From NCBI GenBank assembly GCA_937995745.1, contig CALKIU010000016.1, positions 1 to 5,374 of the forward strand: a stretch of DNA of 5,374 bases, read 5' to 3'. The position numbers and the translations under genes were made by a program. The first letter of the stretch is position 1. Every line of letters starts with the position of its first letter. The notes beneath the pieces were generated by a model. It did no database searches. It saw nothing but the letters and a program-made list of their open reading frames with translations, and was not told the DNA's origin. Shown here piece by piece: positions 1 through 5,124 of the stretch. Source of the stretch: an uncultured Bacillaceae bacterium (lineage in GTDB: Bacteria; Bacillota; Bacilli; Bacillales; Cytobacillaceae).

Positions 1-33
1 GCAGCCGGTCTTCGTTGGCGTATGATTTGTTTA

Positions 34-47
34 GTTTTCAAAGAACA
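34..47 (-). promoter_or_regulatory. boxA-type rRNA antitermination element
   Basis: The minus strand reads TGTTCTTTGAAAAC, matching the boxA core (TGYTCTTTGAAAA) found in Bacillus rRNA leaders. In the RNA this is the site for NusB-S10, which lets RNA polymerase pass Rho-dependent and intrinsic pause sites in the untranslated rRNA. It lies about 37 nt downstream of the predicted P2 start. Confidence 0.8.
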
Positions 48-66
48 ATCGCCGTTTTTTTATTTT

Positions 67-84
67 GTCGCCCTCAAGAGCGAC
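67..84 (-). other. 5'-terminal hairpin of the P2 rRNA transcript
   Basis: The minus strand gives GTCGCTC-TTGA-GGGCGAC, a 7-bp stem (one G-U pair) with a 4-base loop. It begins exactly at the predicted P2 start base (G at 84). On the plus strand the same stem is followed by six T (85-90), so it would also look like an intrinsic terminator for antisense transcription leaving the rRNA operon. A role in 5' end protection or processing is inference. Confidence 0.6.
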
Positions 85-138
85 TTTTTTATAATATCAG
101 ATTTGATATCCGATGTCAACAACTTTTTTTATTTTTTC
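84..138 (-). promoter_or_regulatory. rRNA operon promoter P2 (sigma-A) with upstream A-tract
   Basis: Minus strand: -35 TTGACA (119-114), exactly 17 bp, then -10 TATTAT (96-91). Both hexamers are at or close to consensus. The predicted start is the G at 84, fitting the GTP-initiated rRNA promoters known from B. subtilis. An A-rich tract (138-123, two A-runs split by one T) sits just upstream of the -35, at the position of an UP element. This is the downstream member of a tandem pair typical of Bacillus rrn operons. Confidence 0.88.
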
Positions 139-140
139 TC

Positions 141-167
141 TTGCTTGCCGTTTTTTTTCGGCAGCAA
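141..167 (-). other. Hairpin at the start of the P1 rRNA transcript
   Basis: Minus strand: TTGCTGCCG, a loop of eight A, CGGC, one bulged A, then AGCAA. This forms a 9-bp stem with one bulge. It begins 3 nt after the predicted P1 start (G at 170) and lies between P1 and P2, so only P1 transcripts carry it. No T-run follows on either strand, so it does not look like a terminator. Confidence 0.5.
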
Positions 168-169
168 CG

Positions 170-223
170 CTAATTAATATAGCAAGGATTTTACGCAAAG
201 TCAACTGCTTTTTTTATTTTTTT
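170..223 (-). promoter_or_regulatory. rRNA operon promoter P1 (sigma-A) with UP-like A-tract
   Basis: Minus strand: -35 TTGACT (204-199), 17-bp spacer, -10 TATATT (181-176), predicted start G at 170. The A-tract at 223-208 falls at about -38 to -53 relative to the start, where UP elements contact the alpha subunit C-terminal domains. The A-tract shares 15 identical bases with the one ahead of P2, 85 bp away. The stop codon of the small upstream gene is only ~37 bp from the -35. Confidence 0.85.
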
Positions 224-240
224 GGCGGACGCAAAACCTT

Positions 241-474
241 TTAATACGGCTTGTTTTTCGGATTCCTATTAGGGCGGATGTACCGGAAACATTCTCTTGC
301 CGGCGCAACCCGTTGAAAGAGGGAGAAAAGAATTTGATACCTTTCTTCCATGACGGTTTTCACCATCGGATCCATCTTATCATCCTTCAATTCGTACAAA
401 AGTTCTTCCAACTCTCTCTTTATAATGTATTGCATCTCTTTCGTTTCTTCCTTATTGAGCAAAATCCCCAGCAT
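241..474 (-). CDS. Small conserved-looking protein of unknown function upstream of the rRNA operon
   Basis: I do not recognise a named family. The start is placed at the ATG at 474 because GGGGAG (488-483) lies 8 nt ahead of it; the ATG at 480 and the TTG at 492 are further upstream in frame but badly spaced. The 77-residue product begins MLGILLNKEE. It is rich in Glu, Lys and Leu over residues 8-56, consistent with two amphipathic helices (about 8-30 and 36-56), and ends in a basic Pro/Asn tail (67-77). There is no signal peptide, membrane span or Cys pair. It runs in the same direction as the rRNA operon, with no terminator visible before P1, and diverges from pdaB. A ribosome binding site and coding-like composition support a real gene. 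A role in spores or rRNA biology would be guesswork. Confidence 0.65.
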   Translation of the reverse strand: MLGILLNKEETKEMQYIIKRELEELLYELKDDKMDPMVKTVMEERYQILFSLFQRVAPARECFRYIRPNRNPKNKPY

Positions 475-507
475 AGCCATCACTCCCCGCAAGTAGTGTG
501 ATTGTAG

Positions 508-521
508 TTTTTCCGGAAAAA
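508..521. repeat. 14-bp perfect palindrome in the divergent pdaB upstream region
   Basis: TTTTTCCGGAAAAA is perfectly self-complementary. Right beside it (523-534) is a second small inverted repeat, GGAT-ATCC, which on the minus strand folds with a GAAA loop. Both lie in the 5' region of the small minus-strand gene, about 34 bp upstream of its start. The palindrome could be an operator for a dimeric regulator; no regulator is identified. Confidence 0.45.
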
Positions 522-538
522 TGGATTTTCATCCAAAA

Positions 539-548
539 ACCTGTCCAT
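539..548 (-). promoter_or_regulatory. Candidate SpoIIID binding site upstream of pdaB
   Basis: The minus strand reads ATGGACAGGT, a full match to the published SpoIIID consensus WWRRACARNY, ending 5 bp before the predicted -35 of the pdaB promoter. B. subtilis pdaB is reported to be sigma-E dependent and repressed by SpoIIID, so the position makes sense. The consensus is short and loose, so a chance match is possible. Confidence 0.4.
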
Positions 549-553
549 CAAAC

Positions 554-582
554 GGAATAATCCCATGCTCCCCGCATACTTA
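554..582 (+). promoter_or_regulatory. Sigma-E-like promoter of pdaB
   Basis: GGAATAAT (554-561) resembles the sigma-E -35 element, and CATACTTA (575-582) resembles the -10 (CATACAnT), with 13 bp between them, inside the usual 13-15 range. Transcription would start near 589, leaving a short leader with GAGGTGA (594-600) ahead of the ATG at 606. This agrees with the mother-cell expression described for B. subtilis pdaB. Confidence 0.6.
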
Positions 583-605
583 TGGTATTGGACGAGGTGA
601 CGGCA

Positions 606-1358
606 ATGAATTTCTTTTTGGTGTTGAACGGAAAAAAGATTAAGCAGGTTCTTCTTGTTGTCGCGGCAGCTTTTTTCACCGCTTGGCTTTTATATGTGGA
701 AAATCTTGTTGATATTCCTGTTTTATCAGGAAACGGGAAGCCGAAAGCCATTTACAAGGGGGAAAAGGGCATTGCCCTCACTTTTAACATCAGCTGGGGA
801 GATGAGAAAGCGGAACCGATTCTCGATGTATTAAAGAAAGAAAATGTTCCGGCGGCCACCTTCTTTCTCTCCGGTTCCTGGGCGGAAAGACATCCGCAAA
901 TTGTCGAACGGATTGTGAAAGAAGGATATGAAATCGGGATTTTGGGGTATGATTACGTCAATTACCGGCAACTGGAAGAAGGGGAGATCAGAAAAGATAT
1001 CGCCAAAGCGCTCGATGCTTTCAAAAAGCTTGATATTAAAAACATCAAGCTGATGCGCGCACCTTCCGGCCAGTTCGATCAAAAAACCCTCAAGGTTGCG
1101 GAACAGTACGGCCTGACCGTCGTTCACTGGAGTGTGAACTCGCACGATTGGAAAAACCCCGGTACGGATGTCATTCAACAGAACGTGAAAAATGCCCGGG
1201 CGGGAGATATTATCCTCCTTCATGCTTCCGACAGCGCCAAGCAAACGGCAAAGGCCCTGCCGGGGATTATTGCCAACCTCAATGAAAAGAAACTCAAATT
1301 TGTCACCGTTTCGGAGATGATCGCCAATTCAGACGCAACCGTAAGAGAAGTACACTAG
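606..1358 (+). CDS. pdaB: PdaB, polysaccharide deacetylase-family sporulation protein
   Basis: This 250-residue protein belongs to the CE4 (NodB-homology) fold and closely follows B. subtilis PdaB (YbaN), needed to keep spores viable late in sporulation. The ATG at 606 is chosen because GAGGTGA lies 5 nt upstream; the in-frame ATG at 582 has no ribosome site and overlaps the -10. A single membrane anchor spans about residues 14-31, so the domain faces outside the mother-cell membrane. CE4 landmarks: motif 1 as TFNISWGDE (59-67), SWAERHP (91-97), RAPSGQFD (151-158), SVNSHDW (176-182) and LLHASDS (204-210). Two active-site positions are degenerate. The motif 1 Asp, the catalytic base in active CE4 enzymes, is Asn61 (codon AAC), and the metal-binding HxxxH motif is missing (GYEIGILGYDY, 107-117). 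A non-catalytic role, or altered chemistry, is therefore likely. Product identity is secure; deacetylase activity is not. Confidence 0.95.
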   Translation: MNFFLVLNGKKIKQVLLVVAAAFFTAWLLYVENLVDIPVLSGNGKPKAIYKGEKGIALTFNISWGDEKAEPILDVLKKENVPAATFFLSGSWAERHPQIVERIVKEGYEIGILGYDYVNYRQLEEGEIRKDIAKALDAFKKLDIKNIKLMRAPSGQFDQKTLKVAEQYGLTVVHWSVNSHDWKNPGTDVIQQNVKNARAGDIILLHASDSAKQTAKALPGIIANLNEKKLKFVTVSEMIANSDATVREVH

Positions 1359-1366
1359 TCATAGAT

Positions 1367-1400
1367 CCGGGGCTTATCAAAAGCCCCGGCCTGTTTTTTT
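1367..1400 (+). terminator. Intrinsic terminator of pdaB
   Basis: A 9-bp perfect stem CCGGGGCTT (1367-1375) and AAGCCCCGG (1381-1389), with a 5-base loop, is followed four bases later by seven T (1394-1400). It starts 8 bp after the pdaB stop. No A-run precedes it on the plus strand, so it should work poorly for the converging kbaA transcript. Confidence 0.9.
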
Positions 1401-1469
1401 GCTAGATTTCAAGGGCTGCCGCACAGTCTTCTTTTTTTCTTTGGCTAAAAGACATCGAGATCATCCCCG

Positions 1470-2102
1470 TCACCGGGCGGCCTCTTTTCCCATGAGAGAT
1501 TCACCGGCCGATTTCTCGTTATATTTATGCAAAATCAGCATTTGATAAGCATTGCATATGAGAAGCGGATACAGCATCAAATGGAGCCATCCCGGTTCAT
1601 TCGTCTGCACGGCGGGTATCCACTCGATGATCGTGGCAACAACCATAAAAAACAACGCGGGAATAAACGTTCCGGGATGGGTGCTTTTTGCCTTTAAATA
1701 GGCGACAACCAGCCCGGCAAAAAAGATCACCGCCGCCGGAAGGACAAACGGCAGGATGCCTTCCCCTTCGCCGAACGCCGCATAGCGGAAATAGACCAGA
1801 TCGAACAAAGCAAATGCGATTAGGACGATTTGAACCGCATTCCAAAGCCGCGCCGATTTAAAGATCGCCAACCCGAAGCGGTGAATGAAGAGGTAAGCGA
1901 AAAAACCCATTTGGCTGATGGCGCTGAATAAAAGGCCGACGGCGAAAAACCAGAGGACCGGCAAAAAAATTTCTTTCCCGGCAAAATCGGCGAAATATTG
2001 GGCAAATTCACCCCGATTAACGGCCATTCCCGTCACAACGGCCGCGATTCCGCCAACGAAAAAGGTGGTCAAAAACAACCTCACGACATAGCGGGCCTTC
2101 AC
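1470..2102 (-). CDS. kbaA: KbaA, KinB-signalling pathway activation protein
   Basis: KbaA is an integral membrane protein needed for the KinB branch of the phosphorelay that feeds Spo0A at the onset of sporulation. The 210-residue product matches remembered B. subtilis KbaA (198 aa), notably in the segments SQMGFFAYLFIHRFGL (63-78) and LWNAVQIVLIAF (86-97) and in LFDLVYFRY (99-107). Hydrophobic spans fall near 8-27, 45-61, 64-80, 88-106, 116-136, 144-163 and 172-191; six or seven cross the membrane. It starts at a GTG (2102), where AAGGGGAT (2118-2111) gives a well-placed ribosome site. The longer frame from 2177 would add 25 residues unlike the family and run over the gerD promoter region. 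It converges with pdaB and diverges from gerD. No clear terminator or textbook promoter is visible; a weak TTGGTA lies near 2143. Confidence 0.93.
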   Translation of the reverse strand: MKARYVVRLFLTTFFVGGIAAVVTGMAVNRGEFAQYFADFAGKEIFLPVLWFFAVGLLFSAISQMGFFAYLFIHRFGLAIFKSARLWNAVQIVLIAFALFDLVYFRYAAFGEGEGILPFVLPAAVIFFAGLVVAYLKAKSTHPGTFIPALFFMVVATIIEWIPAVQTNEPGWLHLMLYPLLICNAYQMLILHKYNEKSAGESLMGKEAAR

Positions 2103-2188
2103 CGGACACCATCCCCTTATTTCCTCTATATTCCTATATTTTAAAATTTTACCAATCCTTCTCGGGAAAATCCACACATGTGAACTAC

Positions 2189-2218
2189 GAATAATCTTAA
2201 CGCCTTTTCTTCAATATA
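2189..2218 (+). promoter_or_regulatory. Sigma-G-like promoter of gerD
   Basis: GAATA (2189-2193) matches the sigma-G -35 element and CAATATA (2212-2218) fits six of seven positions of the -10 (CATWHTA), separated by 18 bp. The start would fall near 2225, just ahead of the AAAGGAG ribosome site at 2237-2243. Forespore sigma-G control is established for gerD in B. subtilis. Confidence 0.65.
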
Positions 2219-2251
2219 AAAGTGAGGTCATTTGTGAAAGGAGCTTCAACC

Positions 2252-2941
2252 ATGAGAAAGCATACTTCCCTTCGGATCTGGCGCCAGCAGCATAACCGGC
2301 AGAAAACCGGGGCCGACTGGCTTGTTTTTTCAAAAAGGCCCGGGGAAATGTTGAAACCGGTCAGATTTTCCTTCATCATTCTTTTGTTTTCGGCGATGGC
2401 GGTTTTGAATGCTTGCGCGCAGGCGGATACGGAGGCAAGCGCCGATTATGATGAAACGAAAAAGATGGTTATTGATATTTTAAAAACGGATGATGGAAAG
2501 AAAGCGTTGCAGGAAGTGCTGTCTGATGAGAGCATGAAAGAAAAAATCATCATGGACCAGCAGATTGTCACGGAGACGATTCAAACGACGCTGACTTCTG
2601 ATGAGGGGACAAAGGTTTGGAAAAAGTCTTTCGAGGATCCGAAGTTTGTCGAGAATGTGGCCAAAAACATGCGGGAAGAGCATGCGAAACTGCTCAAGAG
2701 TTTGATGAAGGATCCGGAGTACAAAGCGTTGATGATCGAAGTGTTGAAGGATCCGGAAATGGAAAAAGAAGTGACTGATATTTTAAAAAGCAAGGAGTAC
2801 CGCGAGCATTTGAAAAAAGTGATGACGGAGACATTTGAAAGCCCCCTCTTCCAGGCGAAAATCCAGGACATCCTTCTGAAAGCCGCCGCGGAAATGGATG
2901 AAAAGAGCCGGGAAGAGAAGAAGAAAGAAGGGGAAGAGTAA
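2252..2941 (+). CDS. gerD: GerD, spore germination lipoprotein
   Basis: GerD is a forespore-made lipoprotein of the spore inner membrane that clusters nutrient germinant receptors (germinosome) and is needed for fast germination. The mature part matches remembered B. subtilis GerD, beginning YDETKKMVIDILKTDDGKKA. It is almost wholly helical and highly charged, as expected for the trimeric helical rope described for a Geobacillus GerD. A lipobox LNAC places the lipidated cysteine at residue 55, behind a hydrophobic stretch at about 39-51. The ATG at 2252 is preferred because AAAGGAG lies 8 nt upstream and the predicted transcript starts near 2225. This gives 229 residues and an unusually long n-region of about 38, against a total of ~185 aa in B. 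subtilis. The alternative ATG at 2348 (197 aa) has only a poorly spaced GGGG before it. The tail (about 213-229) is Glu/Lys-rich and probably disordered. Confidence 0.93.
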   Translation: MRKHTSLRIWRQQHNRQKTGADWLVFSKRPGEMLKPVRFSFIILLFSAMAVLNACAQADTEASADYDETKKMVIDILKTDDGKKALQEVLSDESMKEKIIMDQQIVTETIQTTLTSDEGTKVWKKSFEDPKFVENVAKNMREEHAKLLKSLMKDPEYKALMIEVLKDPEMEKEVTDILKSKEYREHLKKVMTETFESPLFQAKIQDILLKAAAEMDEKSREEKKKEGEE

Positions 2942-2949
2942 TGAAAAGC

Positions 2950-2990
2950 AAAAAAGCTAATGACCTTGATCGGGCCATTAGCTGTTTTTT
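2950..2990. terminator. Bidirectional terminator shared by gerD and salA
   Basis: AGCTAATG (2955-2962) pairs with CATTAGCT (2976-2983), and two further G-C pairs inside extend the stem across a single mismatch. Six T (2985-2990) follow on the plus strand. Six A (2950-2955) on the other side supply the U-run for transcription from the minus strand. It sits between the two converging stop codons, 5-9 bp from each. Confidence 0.9.
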
Positions 2991-2995
2991 GTTGG

Positions 2996-4048
2996 TCAAG
3001 ATTCAATTTTGTCAATGATCTTTTTGGCGATGTCCATATAGATGGCGCCCAATTTTTCATTTTCCCGGTATACGGACGGGGCAAAGTCGTTTTCATCGAT
3101 TTCCGGCTGCCCGAGCGGCAATTGTCCGAGCACTTCCGTCTGCAATTCTTCGGCGAGCTTTTTGCCGCCGCCGCGGCCGAAGACGTATTCTTTTTCTCCC
3201 GTCAATTTGCTTTCAAAATAGGACATGTTTTCGATGACGCCCAAGATTTCATGGTTCGTTTTCAAGGCCATGGCACCGGCGCGCGCGGCCACGAAAGCTG
3301 CGGTTGCATGGGGCGTGGTTACGATGATTTCTTTGCATGAAGGCAGCTTTTGGTGCACATCCAATGCGACGTCGCCTGTTCCCGGAGGAAGGTCCAAAAG
3401 CAGGTAATCGAGTTCGCCCCAGTCAACTTCATTGAAGAAGCTGTCGAGCATTTTTCCGAGCATCGGCCCGCGCCAAATGATCGGTGCGTTGTCCTCGACA
3501 AAGAAGCCCATGGAAATCACTTTTACCCCGAAGCGCTCAACGGGGACAATTTTATTTCCCCGGACGGTCGGGCGCTCCGCGATTCCCATCATGTCGGGAA
3601 CGCTGAAGCCGTAAATGTCGGCATCAACAAGTCCGACTTTTTTGCCCAATCTGGCCAAAGAAACAGCCAGGTTGACGGAAACGGTCGATTTTCCGACCCC
3701 GCCTTTCCCGCTGGCAATGGCGATAAATGTCGTTTTATTTCCCGGGGAAAGAAGCCCCGCCTCATCGCCGGCCTCGCCGCGGTATTTTTCTATCACTTCA
3801 TCCGGAAGCTGGAAGAAGCGGATTCCGACCGTATTCGCTCCGGCTTGTTTCAGGGCATTGACAATGTCCATTTGCAAGCCGAGCTGTTCGCTCGTATTTG
3901 TTTGCGCGATCCCCACTTTTACACTGACGTGGTTTTTTTCCTGATTGATTCGGATGTCCTCAACGGCATTCAGTTCTTTCAACGTTTTATGTAAAAATGG
4001 GTCTTTCATTCCGTTCAGGATCTCGCGGACTCTGTCTTCTGTCAGCAT
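2996..4048 (-). CDS. salA: SalA, Mrp/NBP35-family P-loop ATPase
   Basis: This 350-residue protein has an N-terminal MIP18/DUF59-type domain (about 1-85) and a ParA/Mrp-type ATPase domain (about 106-345). ATPase motifs: deviant Walker A GKGGVGKST with signature lysine (114-122), DADIYG (142-147) and Walker B-like DLPPGTGD (219-226). The CxxC iron-sulphur carrier motif of many Mrp/ApbC proteins is absent: the segment after NMSYF reads ESKLTGEKEYVFG (279-291) with no cysteine, so classical Fe-S scaffold work is doubtful. B. subtilis SalA is reported to repress scoC, raising AprE protease output, and to be phosphorylated by PtkA on Tyr327; a Tyr stands at 327 here (SVYREN). AAGGAGAT (4062-4055) is a strong ribosome site for the ATG at 4048. 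It follows cwlD in the same direction but 324 bp away, with its own likely promoter. In other annotations it may be called mrp or apbC. Confidence 0.93.
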   Translation of the reverse strand: MLTEDRVREILNGMKDPFLHKTLKELNAVEDIRINQEKNHVSVKVGIAQTNTSEQLGLQMDIVNALKQAGANTVGIRFFQLPDEVIEKYRGEAGDEAGLLSPGNKTTFIAIASGKGGVGKSTVSVNLAVSLARLGKKVGLVDADIYGFSVPDMMGIAERPTVRGNKIVPVERFGVKVISMGFFVEDNAPIIWRGPMLGKMLDSFFNEVDWGELDYLLLDLPPGTGDVALDVHQKLPSCKEIIVTTPHATAAFVAARAGAMALKTNHEILGVIENMSYFESKLTGEKEYVFGRGGGKKLAEELQTEVLGQLPLGQPEIDENDFAPSVYRENEKLGAIYMDIAKKIIDKIES

Positions 4049-4089
4049 GTTTACATCTCCTTGCAGTCATTCATTATTTTATAATATTT

Positions 4090-4118
4090 ATTATACACAA
4101 ATAGATTATGTAAATCAT
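4090..4118 (-). promoter_or_regulatory. Candidate sigma-A promoter of salA
   Basis: Minus strand: a perfect -10 TATAAT (4095-4090) lies 42 bp ahead of the start codon. A 17-bp spacer leads to a weak -35 ATGATT (4118-4113), which shares only the central TGA with consensus. The surroundings are strongly AT-rich. A vegetative promoter separate from cwlD would suit a regulator active in growing cells. Confidence 0.55.
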
Positions 4119-4372
4119 AACCGGCGCCTTGGAATTTTAAAGAAAATCTCCTTTTTTAGTATGAAACATGCCTATTCCGCCAATTTGTGAAGATTTTTTT
4201 AATATGATGCGAAAAAAGCCCGATTTACCCCGGTGTTTGAGAGTGCGGGGAACGCCCCCTTACGGCCGCGTATTTTCCGGGAAATGTTTTTGCCCCCTAT
4301 CCGTGCCCGCAGTTTTTTGAAAAAAGGGCCAATATGCCGCAGATAAGCACAAAAAAAGCCGGCAGCAAATTC
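4119..4372. other. Gene-free intergenic stretch between salA and cwlD
   Basis: No reading frame here has a start, ribosome site and useful length. The part nearest salA (4119-4215) is AT-rich. The part from 4216 to 4310 is GC-rich and holds short inverted repeats, such as CGGGG/CCCCG pairing (4231-4252) and GGGG-AACG-CCCC (4247-4258). The cwlD stop is followed on the minus strand by GCCGGC and seven T (4357-4351). Only a weak broken stem over the stop codon could act as terminator with it, so cwlD termination is uncertain and read-through to salA is possible. Confidence 0.5.
4305..4329. repeat. Inverted repeat / hairpin downstream of cwlD
   Basis: GCCC (4305-4308) pairs with GGGC (4326-4329), and TTTTTT (4313-4318) pairs with AAAAAA (4320-4325) around a single G. 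Four unpaired bases (4309-4312) sit on one side. It can fold from either strand and lies about 45 bp after the cwlD stop. It lacks a T-run after the GC part, so it is not a standard terminator. Confidence 0.45.
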
Positions 4373-5104
4373 CTACTCGGAAAGCTCCTTTTCGCTCGTA
4401 AAATAGCGGAGAATCCCTTTGTAAATGGATGCTGCCACTTTATTTTGGTATTTAGACGTTTTTAATTCCGCCCTTTCGGCGGGATTGGACAAAAACCCCG
4501 CTTCCACAAGGACACCCGGTCTTTTTGCATGTTCCATAATATAAACGTTGCGAATGGGCCGCGCTTTGCGGTGCGTGTTTTCCAAATTGCGGCGAAGTTC
4601 GGCCTGGATAAATTTAGCAGCCCGCTCATTTTCCGGGTAGCGGGGGAAATAAAATGTCTGCGCCCCCCTCCAGCGGGAAGAAGTAATGGCATTGAGATGG
4701 ATGCTGACAAAAAGGTCGGCGTCCGATTCATTGATCATTTGCAGCCTTTTCCGCAAATCTTCGGCCTTGCGCCGGCTCAGCCCCCGCGTGTCTTCGGCGG
4801 CCAAATCTTTGTCTTCTTCCCTCGTCATGATGACCAAAGCCCCTTGTTCCTGCAAGTAATCCCGCAGTTTCAAGGCAATGGCGAGGGCGATGTCTTTTTC
4901 CTTGGCATCCCCGTATCCGGCCCCGCCGTCCGGTCCGCCATGGCCGGGGTCAAGGACAATAATTTTTCCGGACAAAGGAAAATTCCATGATCTCCACAGT
5001 TTCTTGTCGCTGACGTCGTAAAGAATGACGGCAACCAAAGCAAAGACGGCAACCGTCAAGGCGATGATTCTCAAGTTTTTCCTCATTAATTGTTGCTTCT
5101 TCAT
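4373..5104 (-). CDS. cwlD: CwlD, germination-specific N-acetylmuramoyl-L-alanine amidase
   Basis: CwlD removes peptide side chains from muramic acid during spore cortex synthesis; PdaA then makes muramic-delta-lactam, the mark recognised by germination lytic enzymes. The 243-residue product has one N-terminal membrane anchor (about 11-29) and an Amidase_3 domain (about 46-235). Zinc ligands are intact: His55 in DPGHGG, Glu69 in KEKD and His136 in SIHLN. The catalytic Glu201 in VEAGFLSN is also present. Length and sequence follow B. subtilis CwlD (237 aa) closely. The start is the ATG at 5104. Upstream GGGAGG (5123-5118) is 13 nt away, longer than usual, but the alternative ATG at 5086 has no better site. 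salA lies downstream in the same direction after a long gap. In B. subtilis cwlD is sigma-E dependent; no convincing sigma-E site is visible here. Confidence 0.95.
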   Translation of the reverse strand: MKKQQLMRKNLRIIALTVAVFALVAVILYDVSDKKLWRSWNFPLSGKIIVLDPGHGGPDGGAGYGDAKEKDIALAIALKLRDYLQEQGALVIMTREEDKDLAAEDTRGLSRRKAEDLRKRLQMINESDADLFVSIHLNAITSSRWRGAQTFYFPRYPENERAAKFIQAELRRNLENTHRKARPIRNVYIMEHAKRPGVLVEAGFLSNPAERAELKTSKYQNKVAASIYKGILRYFTSEKELSE

Positions 5105-5124
5105 TAATATCGATCAGCCTCCCG

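Larger units (their letters stand above)
1..84 (-). promoter_or_regulatory. 5' leader of an rRNA operon (16S gene lies off the left edge)
   Basis: Read on the minus strand, this is the transcribed leader after promoter P2. It opens with a hairpin at 67-84, passes an A-rich tract (55-66) and carries TTGTTCTTTGAAAACTAAAC, the hallmark of Bacillaceae rRNA leaders and 16S-23S spacers. Two strong tandem promoters immediately upstream make this the 16S leader rather than an internal spacer. The remaining ~30 bases to the edge are ordinary leader and no 16S sequence is reached. An rRNA operon at this place beside pdaB agrees with the B. subtilis map. The operon's presence is inferred from the leader, not seen. 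Confidence 0.85.

Noticed and set aside
582..605. Upstream in-frame ATG for pdaB at 582.
   Set aside because: It has no ribosome site and overlaps the predicted sigma-E -10; the ATG at 606 has GAGGTGA at good spacing and gives the family N-terminus.
902..908. TGTCGAA, a match to the Spo0A box core.
   Set aside because: It lies deep inside the pdaB coding sequence with no promoter near it, and a 7-mer match is expected by chance.
2103..2177. Longer kbaA frame starting at 2177.
   Set aside because: It would add 25 residues not seen in KbaA and has no good ribosome site; the GTG at 2102 has AAGGGGAT upstream.
2581..3096. Minus-strand frame opposite gerD, running over the terminator and the salA stop.
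   Set aside because: It crosses a strong bidirectional terminator, overlaps two well-supported genes and has low-complexity Ser/Phe composition typical of antisense frames.
3350..3994. Long plus-strand frame of 214 codons opposite salA.
   Set aside because: It is an antisense shadow of the clearly coding salA frame, with no ribosome site and no recognisable protein.
4142..4197. Inverted repeat AAAATCT ... AGATTTT as a possible hairpin.
   Set aside because: A 7-bp AT-only stem with a loop of about 41 bases is unlikely to be stable and is expected by chance in AT-rich DNA.
4529..4990. Plus-strand frame of 153 codons opposite cwlD.
   Set aside because: It is an antisense shadow of cwlD, whose catalytic motifs prove the minus strand is coding.
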